A DNA stretch of 64,000 nt from Brevibacillus laterosporus LMG 15441 (GCF_000219535.2 NZ_CP007806.1:3942501-4006500), one strand, 5' to 3'; counted from the first letter of the stretch, positions 37,002 to 46,515 are shown. Notes: generated by a model from the letters alone, not told the origin. Numbers and translations are program-made.

Positions 37002-37937
37002 TTGAAAATAGACCGCTTACTTTCCATCATTATTATTTTGCTAAACCGTAATCTCGTACAAGCGAAGGACTTAGCTGAGCAATTTGAGGTGTCTATTCGG
37101 ACCATTTATCGTGATATTGAAACGATTAATCAAGCGGGTATTCCGATCGTTACCTATCAGGGTGCAAACGGAGGTATCGGTCTTGCTGAAGGGTATCGAC
37201 TCGATCGTCAATTGCTGACGAATAATGAGCTCGCCACGATCGTCACCTCGTTACAAAGTATCTCGACCATGGATAAAAGTGAGAGTCATCAGTTTTTAGT
37301 GGAAAAAATTAATAGCATTATTCCACATGCTCAAAAGGAACAATTTCAATGGAAAACGCAACAATTTCTCGTTGATCTCTCCCCTTGGGGGCAAAATGAA
37401 AGATTGGAAGAATCCATTTTAACGGTTAAACAGGCTATTGAAGCAAATAAATTGCTACGCTTCGTCTATTCTAATGCACGAGGGGAACAGAGTGACCGAA
37501 TTGTTGAGCCTCATATTCTGCTTGTAAAGGGGCGTTCCTGGTACTTGTACGGGTTCTGTCAAAACAAGCTCGATTTTCGCTTGTTTAAGCTATATCGCAT
37601 GAAGAAGCTTACTGTGCTTGATACAACTTTTATCAGGCGAAATATTCAAGCTGACGAGCTTCCATGGGTACAGAAATGGAATGATTCTGCTACGATGGTT
37701 CATCTGGTCTTACGTTTTGCCCCAGATTCTCGTCATATAGCGGAAGAGTGGTTTGGTGTAGAGGAATTGTTTGAGCAAGAGGGAGGATATGTAACCGTAT
37801 CCGCCAGTTTTCCCGAGGATAATTGGCTTTACGGTTTTATTCTTAGTTTTGGGCCCTCCGTAGAGGTAATAGAGCCCGAGTCGATTAAAGCTAAAATAAA
37901 AACATTAGCAGCCGCCATTGTTGAAAAATATGTATAA
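37002..37937 (+). CDS. HTH-WYL transcriptional regulator
   Basis: 311 residues. Start set at the TTG at 37002, where GGAG lies eight bases upstream and the protein begins at the family's usual MKIDRLLSIIIILL. The winged helix spans about residues 1-60 (LVQAKDLAEQFEVSIRTIYRD). The WYL domain (about 150-210) has LRFVYSNARGE, RIVEPHILLVKGRSWYLYGFC and FRLFKLYRM. WYL domains bind nucleotides or nucleic acid and switch the regulator. The gene for a Zn-ribbon/effector-binding protein follows, a common pairing. Confidence 0.85.
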   Translation: MKIDRLLSIIIILLNRNLVQAKDLAEQFEVSIRTIYRDIETINQAGIPIVTYQGANGGIGLAEGYRLDRQLLTNNELATIVTSLQSISTMDKSESHQFLVEKINSIIPHAQKEQFQWKTQQFLVDLSPWGQNERLEESILTVKQAIEANKLLRFVYSNARGEQSDRIVEPHILLVKGRSWYLYGFCQNKLDFRLFKLYRMKKLTVLDTTFIRRNIQADELPWVQKWNDSATMVHLVLRFAPDSRHIAEEWFGVEELFEQEGGYVTVSASFPEDNWLYGFILSFGPSVEVIEPESIKAKIKTLAAAIVEKYV

Positions 37938-37950
37938 AAATGATTCTTGG

Positions 37951-37979
37951 AAACCTGACAGAGAGTTGTCAGGTTTTGC
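37951..37979 (+). terminator. Terminator between WYL and Zn-ribbon genes
   Basis: AAACCTGACA pairs with TGTCAGGTTT around a GAGAGT loop, followed by TGCTTC. The T-run is short, so some read-through into the next gene is likely. Confidence 0.65.
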
Positions 37980-38017
37980 TTCTTATACTGTTAGTAAACC
38001 AAGAAGGAGTGATAGAA

Positions 38018-38800
38018 ATGACCATTACCTTTTGCCAAAGCTGTAGCATGCCGCTTCATGAAGAAGTGCTAGGTACAGAGAAGGACAACAGCAAATCACA
38101 GGAATATTGTTCATATTGCTATGATCAGGGAGCGTTTACTGCACCCGACTGCACAATGGAACAAATGATAGAAATATGTATTCCTCACATGGTAGGAGAT
38201 GGAATGAGTGAGCAACAGGCCCGTACCATGTTAACAGGACTATTCCCTCAATTAAAACGTTGGGCACAGGAAAATCACACAGCTAGTTCCCATCCCCCCC
38301 TTGAGGAACCTAGACTCGTTCGTCTTGAAGAGTTCACGATTGCGGGAATTTCTGCCCGTACAACCAATGCTCGTGAGCTTTCTGGAAATGGTGTCATCAG
38401 TGGGCTGTGGAATCGGTATTTCTCTGAAAATATTGCGAAACAGCTAGCTCAGCATAGTCTATCCCAGAAGATCTATGGTGTATATGCAGAGTACGAGAAT
38501 GGAGCCATTGGGGAATATACCAGTTTCATTGGGAATAGAGTAGCGGACAAGTCGGCGATTGCTAGTCCAAGCATCACCACAATCAAGCTACCCGCCGCTC
38601 AATACGCTGTCTTCACTTCCAGACGTGGTCCTTTATCTGAGGTGGTCATAGAGGCTTGGCAATTCATCTGGACATGGTCTATGAATAGTGAGCTTTCCCG
38701 CACCTTCACAGGCGATTTTGAACACTACGAGGAGCGAGCTAGCAATCCCAATGACGCCATTGTTGAAATATATATAGCAGTTGAGGCTCCTGGCCAATAA
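38018..38800 (+). CDS. Zn-ribbon protein with effector-binding domain
   Basis: 260 residues from the ATG at 38018, which follows AAGAAGGAGT. The N-terminal 90 residues hold a putative zinc ribbon: FCQSCSMPL and EYCSYCYDQGAF give four cysteines. The C-terminal 150 residues resemble a GyrI/AraC effector-binding domain (FTIAGISARTTNA, SITTIKLPAAQYAVFTSRRG, ending IVEIYIAVEA). Proteins with this pairing are probably small-molecule sensors without a DNA-binding domain. It lies just downstream of a WYL regulator, so a joint sensing role is possible. Confidence 0.8.
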   Translation: MTITFCQSCSMPLHEEVLGTEKDNSKSQEYCSYCYDQGAFTAPDCTMEQMIEICIPHMVGDGMSEQQARTMLTGLFPQLKRWAQENHTASSHPPLEEPRLVRLEEFTIAGISARTTNARELSGNGVISGLWNRYFSENIAKQLAQHSLSQKIYGVYAEYENGAIGEYTSFIGNRVADKSAIASPSITTIKLPAAQYAVFTSRRGPLSEVVIEAWQFIWTWSMNSELSRTFTGDFEHYEERASNPNDAIVEIYIAVEAPGQ

Positions 38801-38805
38801 AAGCT

Positions 38806-38853
38806 CAAGCAGACACGTGAGTAGCTTTCCTGCTCATTCGTGCCTGCTTTTTT
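38806..38853. terminator. Terminator between convergent genes
   Basis: AAGCAG-CACG-GAG pairs with CTC-CGTG-CTGCTT with small bulges, followed by TTTTTT on the plus strand and an A-run usable by the leftward MaoC gene. Confidence 0.65.
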
Positions 38854-38862
38854 ACTTTGGTC

Positions 38863-39243
38863 TCATTCTGCCTCCTTTCGAATAATGCCGTGACTAGTTC
38901 CGATTAATACCTCTTTCCCTGCTTGATTGTAATAGACAAACGATAACGCTACCTTGTCAAAGCCCTCCATGGGTGTAATCTCTTTAATGGTTACCTCACA
39001 GGTGATCGTATCCCCCGTAAACACCGGACGCAAAAATTCGTTGTTAAACTCCCTCGCAATGTAATGGAGATCGCCGCCTATTTTGGTTCCAATGCTTGCA
39101 GTTAATAAACCATGCACCATAAGTCTACCTTGTTCATCACGCTCCATATGATGCCTGCCTTTATCCCCCGTAATCTCTGCAAAATGGAGCGTTTCTTCCT
39201 CTGTAAAGGTTCTTGTCCATGTTAATATATCTCCTGGTTTCAT
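38863..39243 (-). CDS. MaoC-like hot-dog dehydratase
   Basis: 126 residues behind GGAGGAGGT. Hot-dog fold of the MaoC family, with FAEITGDKGRHHMERD carrying the D-x4-H catalytic pair and MVHGLLTASIG forming the central helix. Such enzymes hydrate enoyl-CoA or act as thioesterase-like binders. Its ATG overlaps the upstream regulator stop by 4 bases, so expression is coupled to that regulator. Substrate unknown. Confidence 0.8.
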   Translation of the reverse strand: MKPGDILTWTRTFTEEETLHFAEITGDKGRHHMERDEQGRLMVHGLLTASIGTKIGGDLHYIAREFNNEFLRPVFTGDTITCEVTIKEITPMEGFDKVALSFVYYNQAGKEVLIGTSHGIIRKEAE

Positions 39244-40058
39244 AGCGTACCTCCTCCTTTATAGCCTGTTACTACATGAGACAGGTCAGGCCGATTACGC
39301 CAGAGCCGCTCTACCTTATCAGCCCCGTATTCTCGCGTGACCTCTTCAATCATGATGTCGTGTCTTACATATTCGGTGGCTACGAGTACAAGTGCTGGGT
39401 TCCTTGTTTTAATAGCCCATGGCACACCACGTTCATTAAAGTTGGCTATAATAACCTCTTCCCCATCTCTTGCTGCAATCGTTAATTGTCCTCCCATTCG
39501 CTCTTGTACAACCTCTGGTGACATATAGTTATGGGGAAAGGTGTAGCCAAGACTAACTCCCTCAGCACCAAACACTATCGAAAATACCGAAATATTCCGA
39601 TTGACTGCCTGTTGAATTTGCTCATATAATTCTCCTACCTGTGGCTCCCAAATGGACAACCACAGCTCACTTTTCGCCTGATATATCGTATCTGACAGCT
39701 CTTGTATCACGTGATCATACCCACTCAGATGCATAATCACATCAATAGCAGGGTCTTTCTCCAATGTTTCTAACGAATGCTCCAGATAATGAATCGTTTC
39801 CTCCATATTATTTCTTAAACGCTCCAGCATCTGTTTAGCAGGAACAGGCGCATATTTAACTGGGTCAGTCGGCACCAAATAAGCGGCTCCTCTGTCGATT
39901 AATTTACCTAATACTTCATAAATCATCGAACGCGGAACCCCTGAACGTTTGCTCACTTCATATCCAGTAGCCGGCGCTTGCTGTATCAAACTAACGTAGG
40001 CCTTGCTCTCATATTGGGAAAATCCCAGCTTGTGTAGCTGACTATAGATCGTCTCCAC
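39240..40058 (-). CDS. TrmB-family transcriptional regulator
   Basis: 272 residues. The GTG at 40058 has GGAGG seven bases upstream and gives the family's usual start (ETIYSQLHKLGFSQYESKAYVSLI). The winged helix (about 1-70) contains TGYEVSKRSGVPRSMIYEVL. A coiled helix then leads to a TrmB C-terminal domain (about 110-250) with SELWLSIWEPQ. TrmB proteins sense sugars or other metabolites. It heads a two-gene operon with the MaoC protein, which may be its target. Confidence 0.8.
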   Translation of the reverse strand: METIYSQLHKLGFSQYESKAYVSLIQQAPATGYEVSKRSGVPRSMIYEVLGKLIDRGAAYLVPTDPVKYAPVPAKQMLERLRNNMEETIHYLEHSLETLEKDPAIDVIMHLSGYDHVIQELSDTIYQAKSELWLSIWEPQVGELYEQIQQAVNRNISVFSIVFGAEGVSLGYTFPHNYMSPEVVQERMGGQLTIAARDGEEVIIANFNERGVPWAIKTRNPALVLVATEYVRHDIMIEEVTREYGADKVERLWRNRPDLSHVVTGYKGGGTL

Positions 40059-40294
40059 TGCTTCGCCTCCATTTGCGCAAAGGTAAAAGTGATAGTCACA
40101 ATACTTATTAGAAGTCATAACCTTGTTTTCCTGTTTAAAAGGAGGAAAATAAATCTACCGGCATAAAATTGATTACATCCATCCTAGTAGGACAGCGGAT
40201 AAAATTCCTTGTCGGAGGATAGCATTGCTCCCTTTCTATTTGTGAAAGATTCTTTATTCAATACAGGTTAATACATGTAGGAATTGTCCTGATT
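40059..40294. other. Intergenic, promoter side of the TrmB gene
   Basis: 236 bases upstream of the TrmB start. No gene and no convincing promoter match. It adjoins the repeat array at 40295. Confidence 0.35.
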
Positions 40295-40753
40295 GTACAA
40301 AAGCCTTCCTGCTCATGAAGGTTTTTTCGGTCGTATAAAAGCCTTTCTAAATCATAGAAGTTTTTCCGGTCGTATAAAAGCCTTTCTAATCATAGAAAGT
40401 TTTTTCCATCGTACAAAAACCTTTCCAAATCATAGAAGTTTTTCCATCGCACAAAAGCCTTTCTAATCATAGAAGTTTTTTCCATCGTACAAAAGCCCTT
40501 CTAATCATAGGAGTTTTTTCCATCGCACAAAAGCCTTTCTAAATCATAGAAGTTTTTCCATCGCACAAAAGCCTTTCTAATCATAGAAGTTTCTCCATCG
40601 CACAAAAGCCTTTCTAATCATAGAAGTTTCTCCATCGCACAAAAGCCTTTCTAAATCATAGAAGTTTTTCCGGTTGTACAAAAGCCTTCCTACCCATAGA
40701 AAGTTTTTTTCCAGTCGCACAACACTCCTTCTGCTCATGCAAAATTCTGGATG
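40295..40753. repeat. Tandem array of twelve 38-bp terminator-like repeats
   Basis: Units begin with GTAC/GCAC/GTAT at 40295, 40333, 40372, 40411, 40449, 40487, 40525, 40563, 40600, 40637, 40676 and 40717; lengths are 37-41 bases. Each has the pattern G(T/C)ACAAAAGCCTTTCTA, a short ATCA loop, TAGAA(A)GTTTTTTCC and an ATC or GGTC tail. Several units (first, third, eleventh) form a clear hairpin followed by T-runs, so each resembles a small Rho-independent terminator. The units are contiguous, without unique spacers, so it is not CRISPR. The unit length is not a multiple of three and no coding frame runs through it. Edge units are the most divergent, typical of slippage or unequal recombination. 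Confidence 0.85.
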
Positions 40754-40757
40754 GTAC

Positions 40758-40826
40758 AAAAAAGCCTCCTTTCATCTACCGGTAACAACTCTTTGATTCC
40801 CGTTTAGAAAAAGAGGCTTTTTTGCC
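40758..40826 (-). terminator. Terminator of the acyltransferase gene
   Basis: AAAAAAGCCTC..TTT pairs with AAA..GAGGCTTTTTT, with a long loop. It follows the leftward gene by about 10 bases and partly overlaps a thirteenth, degenerate repeat unit starting at 40754. Confidence 0.7.
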
Positions 40827-40836
40827 TTATAAAGAT

Positions 40837-43014
40837 TTATTTGAGTACACCAGAGAGTAAAGCGGCAAATGCCTTTGCTCCTTCTGGCTCCAGATGAACA
40901 CCATCTCGTGAGAAATAAGAGTCTTTCCCAGCGCTTGCCGTGTACCAATCTACTAGTAGAGTATTGGGATGACTGTTCGCTACCTCTGCCAGTGTAGCGT
41001 TTACTACACTCTCCCACGGACGTGGAACACGAGTATTGACGAGAATAATCTGTTTTTCATCTCCAAGCGCTTTTAATAAGCTCTCCAATTGTATCTTGGT
41101 AAACGCTCCGTTTGTCCCAAGCTCAAGAACAACCCGATTTCCAAGCTTCCCTCTCTTTTTATATTGGGCTACTAGCTCAGGAGTTTGACGCAATTGTCTA
41201 CCAACTTTGGCGTCGATCGTGATCCCTGGCAGTAGCTTTTGCAGGTGTGGAGCTACGTCTAGCATAATGGAATCTCCAAACACGGTGATGCCTTTACCAG
41301 CTTTCGTAGAAGGAGTGGCCTTTTCTTCTGTATCTGTCTTAGAAGGCTTCTCTGCTTTTGAGCTGTTTTCTTTCGATTGATGAGCAGTAGAATCATCTTT
41401 ATCTGTTTCTCGAGCAGAGGAGCCGCTTTCGTTTTCCTTAGAGGATTTTGTTTGCTCAGCTTCATCGCCCTCTGTTGTGGTTTCAGATTGTTTTTCCTCT
41501 GACTTTGCCGGCTTCTGCTCTCCATCAGCAGCAGATTGTGCAGCATTATGTTTTCCGCTTGTGTCTTGTTTTGCCAGCTCCTGCTGTGAAGGGTTATTTT
41601 TTAGTGTTGATGATGCTGTTGTTTTTGTTTTGTCTGCTTCTTTTATCTTTTCCTCAGTTCTATCAGGCGTTTCTCCTAAAGCGGCATCTTCTTTTTTCGG
41701 TATAAACAAATTAGCTTCCTCAGCATTCGGTTGTTCAATCTGCTGCTTCGACTCAGTATTTACCGTACTAGCTACTGGAATAGAGCTGGCTGTCACATTC
41801 CCTCCCCATCCTGCTATCGCAATGCAAGTGGAGCTAAAAACCAAAATAGCAACCATAGAAACAACCCAACGACCAAACAAAACAAATCTCCAGCGCCCAT
41901 CTTGCATTCTGCGGTATTTTGCAGGCTTTGCAAATGAACCGCGACGAATTGGTTCCTCAACCAAGCGCAAGGATAAACCAGCAAGCGCAATGGTTGCTCC
42001 TATTTGAAATATGGCCTTAGGAATGTCAGTTCCATTGGTATGTATGGCGGGCGTACTTAGGACAATAATCGGGTAGTGCCATAAATACATTCCATACGAA
42101 CGAACACCGATCCAACGCAGGGGCTTAGCTCCCATCAGCTTACCAAAACTACTCGCTGGATGAGCAATCACTGCTACGACTACTGCTGTAGCAATCGACA
42201 ACAATACAAGACCGCCTTGATACAAAAAGTCCTCATATTGATTGGTATACCAAATCATCCAAAGAATGGTTGCCAGTCCTGCTATCCCTAAAACCTCAAG
42301 CGTAATGCGTGCAGGAAGTGAAACCGTTTCAGAAAGCCTAGAGCTGGGCCAGACCATTGCAAGTGCCGCTCCAATCAATAGACCAAACGCTCTCGTATCT
42401 GTTCCATAATAAATACGACTCGGGTCAACACCTGGCTCATATAATAGAGCCATTGCGAAAGCGGATACAACCACTCCAGCTAACGTTAAACCTAGCAGCT
42501 TGCCTCGACGTGGCGTATTGCGCAGCCCCAAGAGTAATAATAAGGGCCAAATAAGATAAAACTGCTCCTCAACTGCCAAAGACCAGAAATGACCAAAAGG
42601 TGAAGCTGGACCAAAGCTTTCAAAGTAAGACACCTCGTGAAAAACCAACCACCAGTTGCTTACATAGAGAAGCGCTGCTACAATTTCTCCTCGCAATGCC
42701 TGTAGCTGAGCTCGATCAAATAGCGCTAACCAAACCACTACTGCTATCAGCATGACTATCATAGCCGGTAGCAATCGTTTCGCTCGACGGATCCAAAAAT
42801 CCTTTAAATCAATTTTTCCTCTCTGTTTCCACTGTGATATCAATATATCCGTAATCAGGTATCCAGATAGTACGAAAAAAACTCCAACACCTAGCAATCC
42901 TCCTGGTGCCCAATTGACATTGAGGTGATAAAGAATGACAGCAAATACGGCAAGGGCGCGTAAGCCATCTAGTCCCGGCATATAACGGCCATGACCTTGA
43001 AGCGGTTTAGGCAT
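40837..43014 (-). CDS. OatA-like acyltransferase (OafA + SGNH domains)
   Basis: 725 residues. ATG at 43014, preceded by GGGGGTGG; the TTG at 43029 is less well placed. Residues about 1-385 form the multi-helix acyltransferase-3 domain: YMPGLDGLRALAVFAVILYH, VFFVLSGYLIT, RRAKRLLP and HFWSLAVEEQFYLIWP. A Lys/Glu/Ser/Thr-rich linker (about 405-570) is extracellular. An SGNH domain (about 575-725) has FGDSIMLD, LGTNG and DGVHL, containing the Ser, Asn and Asp-His residues. The layout is that of peptidoglycan O-acetyltransferase OatA/YrhL, which acetylates cell-wall muramic acid and confers lysozyme resistance. That function is inferred. Confidence 0.85.
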   Translation of the reverse strand: MPKPLQGHGRYMPGLDGLRALAVFAVILYHLNVNWAPGGLLGVGVFFVLSGYLITDILISQWKQRGKIDLKDFWIRRAKRLLPAMIVMLIAVVVWLALFDRAQLQALRGEIVAALLYVSNWWLVFHEVSYFESFGPASPFGHFWSLAVEEQFYLIWPLLLLLGLRNTPRRGKLLGLTLAGVVVSAFAMALLYEPGVDPSRIYYGTDTRAFGLLIGAALAMVWPSSRLSETVSLPARITLEVLGIAGLATILWMIWYTNQYEDFLYQGGLVLLSIATAVVVAVIAHPASSFGKLMGAKPLRWIGVRSYGMYLWHYPIIVLSTPAIHTNGTDIPKAIFQIGATIALAGLSLRLVEEPIRRGSFAKPAKYRRMQDGRWRFVLFGRWVVSMVAILVFSSTCIAIAGWGGNVTASSIPVASTVNTESKQQIEQPNAEEANLFIPKKEDAALGETPDRTEEKIKEADKTKTTASSTLKNNPSQQELAKQDTSGKHNAAQSAADGEQKPAKSEEKQSETTTEGDEAEQTKSSKENESGSSARETDKDDSTAHQSKENSSKAEKPSKTDTEEKATPSTKAGKGITVFGDSIMLDVAPHLQKLLPGITIDAKVGRQLRQTPELVAQYKKRGKLGNRVVLELGTNGAFTKIQLESLLKALGDEKQIILVNTRVPRPWESVVNATLAEVANSHPNTLLVDWYTASAGKDSYFSRDGVHLEPEGAKAFAALLSGVLK

Positions 43015-44145
43015 TACATCCACCCCCAATGCCGTACTGTTTTTCCTTCATTGCGGATGTGTTGATTTGTGTTGTTTTTGGCGTTATGTTATTCGCTTTT
43101 TCTATCCATTCTCTACTTCTGTCTACGATCTTACCTGTCCAGATGCCCATGATGCACACTACCCTTTCAATATCCAAATCATACTGGTTTCTGATCTCTT
43201 ACTTCATTTCGTTCGTTGTATTCAGCGTCTTCATTCGCCTTATGTAGACAAAAACAGCACTCATATGTAGACAAACAAACAGCCAAAAACCAACAAAAAA
43301 ATAGTTCTCTATATGATGGGCCTACGCTATTCTGATGCCCCATTCCCTCCTGATCAAACAACAATAACTACCATGATTATAAGACGCTCTTACCAGTAAA
43401 TCGTTACAAAAAATTTACGATTTTACATTTTTACAAATGCAGTGTTTTTTCCTCAAAACGGAAATAAAAACAGAGTATTCCCCTAACAATTCGACAAGTG
43501 ACAAGAAACCCCAAGAATTGATTATGTAGATTTTTTCTTCACTTGTAAATAGTTGTTTACTGGAGATTTTATTTGCATAAAAATTAATTTTATCCTTTTG
43601 TGGAATTTAAATGCTTTTGACGCTTTAAGATTTTTTTATGTGATTTATTACTCCTCCTAATGCTCGGTGTGTCATCTCCTTGTAGATTGTAAAAAAGCCA
43701 CACTAGGGGTACTCTTCTTCAAAACTAAAAGCTAGAAAAAGGAAACCTTCAGGATAGTAACTGTTTGAGCAAAGGAGCATTGATCTGGTTTACTCCATTT
43801 AACAACTGAGTTTCTTTGATAAAAGCTCTCCACGAATCAACCGCGGATCGATGTCCCCCCTTAATCAACAGGAAAATCTAGCATGGCTATTTGATCTTTA
43901 TTTTCAACAGCATCTTTCTGAGAGGCTACTTTGAAGACGATCATTCTGGATGTCCAACTATTTCCTATGTAATTTTTCTATGTAGAAGCAATAATCATGG
44001 TAGGGAAACGATTATTTTGGTACTTTTCATTTACAATATAGAAACCGAGGTTTTTCTTGTCTCTTAGAAGTTAGATCCTGAATTAATTTATAATAGGAAA
44101 AAGAAGACTGATTTTTTTACATTCCTACAGAAAGGATTTTGTCTC
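43015..44145. other. 1131-bp intergenic, no gene recognised
   Basis: AT-rich. Short open frames lack ribosome sites. On the minus strand two adjacent fragments look protein-like: one ending at 43861 (contains SWTSRMIVFKVASQKDA) and one in another frame ending near 43760 (contains SAVDSWRAFIKETQLLNG). They may be the worn remains of a gene. No IS ends or known RNA were recognised. Confidence 0.35.
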
Positions 44146-44652
44146 ATGCTTCAATCATTTCCACCTGTTATTAACAAATCCTGTACAATCTTAATCCTTG
44201 GCAGTATGCCCGGCGCCGTCTCATTACGTAAACATGAGTATTACGGAAATCTACGTAATCATTTTTGGCCCATTATGTATGAACTATTTCATGAGCCTAT
44301 TGCAGAATCATATGAACAACGTCTAGCATTTTTATTAAATAAAAGGATCGCCCTCTGGGATGTTATACAAAATTGCGAGCGGGAAGGCAGTCTCGACTCA
44401 GCGATCAAATATGAGAAGATTAATGATTTTGACAGCTTATATGAACACTATCCAGCTATCCAAGCTATTTTATTTAATGGAACAAAAGCATATCAAAGCT
44501 ATAAAAAATATCGTGGATTTTCTGACGGTCGTCTCTATTTGACATTGCCTTCAACAAGCCCTACACCTAGTCGTTACATAAAAAACATGCAGGACAAGCT
44601 TGGAAAGTGGCAAATCGTACTGGATCTGTTGGGTGAAAGAAAAGACGAGTAG
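44146..44652 (+). CDS. DNA-deoxyinosine glycosylase (UDG superfamily)
   Basis: 168 residues behind AGAAAGGA. LILGSMPGAVSLRKHEYYGNLRNHFWPIMY near the N-terminus and LPSTSPTPSRY near the C-terminus are the active-site and recognition loops of the hypoxanthine-DNA glycosylase group of the uracil-DNA glycosylase superfamily. It removes deaminated bases, starting base-excision repair. Stands alone. Confidence 0.85.
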   Translation: MLQSFPPVINKSCTILILGSMPGAVSLRKHEYYGNLRNHFWPIMYELFHEPIAESYEQRLAFLLNKRIALWDVIQNCEREGSLDSAIKYEKINDFDSLYEHYPAIQAILFNGTKAYQSYKKYRGFSDGRLYLTLPSTSPTPSRYIKNMQDKLGKWQIVLDLLGERKDE

Positions 44653-44953
44653 AATCGAAGAAATAATTTATGTGTCTCATGTAGTTGAAATGTGGAAGGT
44701 AAATGAACATAACTTTGCTATTACAGTATATTGAATTTGCGGATTGACTGGTGGAATGACTAGCATAATCGCTTAGAAAATTCTTCGCGAAAAGGATGGG
44801 GAAGTAGGCCATAGCTGTTACTGCTATCAAGCATGGCAAATATGTTTCGGTATAAAATTAGGAAGCAGTTATACAATAAATCTACAGTGATAAAACCTGG
44901 ACAAGCAGAGTGCTTTTAGCATCCTATCTTCATCTGTCTCCCACGCTCCACTC
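44653..44953. other. 301-bp intergenic, nothing recognised
   Basis: Lies between convergent genes. No good hairpin terminator or coding frame was seen. Confidence 0.35.
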
Positions 44954-45352
44954 TCAACGGTTACAGCCTTTAAACTGACCTGTATGCTGCCAACCTGTCT
45001 TAGAAAAGTAGGTATTTAAACTGGCATGAATTGGACAAAGCACCTCGATAGGATACTCACCGAGGTATTGTAGCATGGTATACAATACACCCTTGCCCCG
45101 ATAATTCTTGGCCACTGCAAATTGATAAAGTGAGATGGTTTGTGTAGACTTTTTAGGATAAAATCGAAGTGCTGCTACAATCACATCTCCATCAAGCGCC
45201 ACAAGTATTTGATTTCTACGGACTGCAGCTCTAGTACCATCTGGACAGATGTATTCACGATTAGCAATTGAATCGGAATTTTCAGTAATATATTTTTGGA
45301 AGAATTGTACAATTTCTTGAGTCATTAAGGGATGTGCTTGTCTTATGTGCAT
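44954..45352 (-). CDS. GNAT-like N-acetyltransferase
   Basis: 132 residues from the ATG at 45352, which follows GAGAGGT; upstream in-frame starts would add a low-quality N-terminus. LYQFAVAKNYRGKGVLYTMLQYL holds the acetyl-CoA loop (R-G-K-G). Short for the family and the C-terminus (FSKTGWQHTGQFKGCNR) is compact. Probably chromosomal and not part of the tail cluster whose terminator lies to its right. Confidence 0.7.
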   Translation of the reverse strand: MHIRQAHPLMTQEIVQFFQKYITENSDSIANREYICPDGTRAAVRRNQILVALDGDVIVAALRFYPKKSTQTISLYQFAVAKNYRGKGVLYTMLQYLGEYPIEVLCPIHASLNTYFSKTGWQHTGQFKGCNR

Positions 45353-45514
45353 AAGTACCTCTCGATAGTGGATGATATGACACAACAGAATGTATGTTCT
45401 TATTTTTATTTTACAAAAGATAAAGCATAGATGCAAGTTTTTCAGAAGGGCTAACTTCTTTCGTCCTGAAAAAAACATACTTACTTTTAGTACTAATCGT
45501 ACCTGTAACAAAAC

Positions 45515-45549
45515 AAAAAAACCTCCCAGCTTACAAAAATGCTGGAAGG
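45515..45549 (-). terminator. Terminator at the end of the tail/lysis operon
   Basis: On the minus strand CCTTCCAGC pairs with GCTGGGAGG, with one mismatch, and is followed by TTTTTTT. It closes the whole leftward tail-particle cluster. Confidence 0.8.
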
Positions 45550-45603
45550 CTTAGGTTAACTCAATTCATGATGATAAAAAAATTATGATAGAGTGTATAA
45601 ATA

Positions 45604-45789
45604 CTATTGTTGCTTTGCTTGTCTATTATTTAAAAGCACAGCAAGGATAGTCACGACAGCCGAAACCCCGTTCGCAATGGCATTCACCTGATCGTCTGTA
45701 ATGATTTGGTAGCCTAGTGTATCGGCTAGCAGCTTTATAGAACCAATTATTCCAGCAACTAGTAGTGGTATATTTCCCTGTTCCTTCAC
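45604..45789 (-). CDS. Putative phage holin
   Basis: 61 residues from a GTG that overlaps the end of the amidase gene (TGAGTG), so translation is probably coupled. Two hydrophobic helices (PLLVAGIIGSIKLLADTLG and a VSAVVTILAVLLN helix) and a basic tail (NRQAKQQ). Size, topology and place right after the endolysin fit a holin that makes membrane holes to release the endolysin. No family assignment beyond this. Confidence 0.65.
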   Translation of the reverse strand: MKEQGNIPLLVAGIIGSIKLLADTLGYQIITDDQVNAIANGVSAVVTILAVLLNNRQAKQQ

Positions 45790-46515
45790 TCACGTACCTG
45801 CTTTCAGATACTTTGCCATATTTTTAATCAATTGAGCAGCATACTCACCTGCCACCGTTCTAGTAGAGACGGCATTCTGTTTCCAATAGTCAGGGGAGGA
45901 AATGATCTTTGCCTGAACAAGAGCATCCACAGCTAATTCAAAATCGTCGTTAGGCGCTTCTACAGCAGGAGAGTACGGATGGCCAATATGACCGCAAAAA
46001 GCCTTGATCACTGCTTCAGCATAGCGTTTCCAATTATTTTTTAGTTTTTGTGAATCTAAAGCATGATCAATAAATCCATATTCCATAATGATCGTGTCTA
46101 CTGCACCTGTTTCACGATGCATAAAATAATAGTCTCGCCCATCAGCACCTACTCGTGTGTAGACTCTACGGAATTTTTGTCCCTCGGCAACTACGGCTTG
46201 TACTAGAGCATTTGCTAGCCTATTGGTAGTAAAGATAGAATGAATCGCTTCCACACCTTCCCCGCCACCTGAGTTGATGTGGTTGGAAATACAGTAGGTG
46301 GCCTCGCTTTGTTTGACGAGCGTAGTGCGCTGAGATGGGGTAAGTGTGGTATCTGTCGTCCGAGTGATCGCAGCAGGAAGGTTTAACTCTCTGCACCTTT
46401 GTAGCTGGTACAAGCTAATTTGTAGCGTCAGATCCTTCTCCTGCATCTGATTCCCAATTGCTCCCGGATCAGCTCCCCCATGCCCTGCATCAATTATTAA
46501 AATCGGCTTTGCCAT
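45790..46515 (-). CDS. N-acetylmuramoyl-L-alanine amidase (endolysin)
   Basis: 241 residues behind AAAAGGAGG. Amidase_3 fold: IIDAGHGGADPGAIG (zinc His), EKDLTL with the zinc Glu, CISNHINS (zinc His) and IIMEYGFID (catalytic Glu). Residues about 180-241 form a short helical C-terminal part that may bind the wall. It cleaves the stem peptide from muramic acid. In this cluster it would release the tail particles by lysis. Confidence 0.9.
   Translation of the reverse strand: MAKPILIIDAGHGGADPGAIGNQMQEKDLTLQISLYQLQRCRELNLPAAITRTTDTTLTPSQRTTLVKQSEATYCISNHINSGGGEGVEAIHSIFTTNRLANALVQAVVAEGQKFRRVYTRVGADGRDYYFMHRETGAVDTIIMEYGFIDHALDSQKLKNNWKRYAEAVIKAFCGHIGHPYSPAVEAPNDDFELAVDALVQAKIISSPDYWKQNAVSTRTVAGEYAAQLIKNMAKYLKAGT

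Noticed and set aside
40295-40753. CRISPR array
   Set aside because: Units are contiguous with no unique spacers and the repeats themselves vary; no cas genes are near.
40577-40759. 60-residue frame on the minus strand across the repeats
   Set aside because: It is a by-product of the repeat; unit lengths are not multiples of three and there is no ribosome site.
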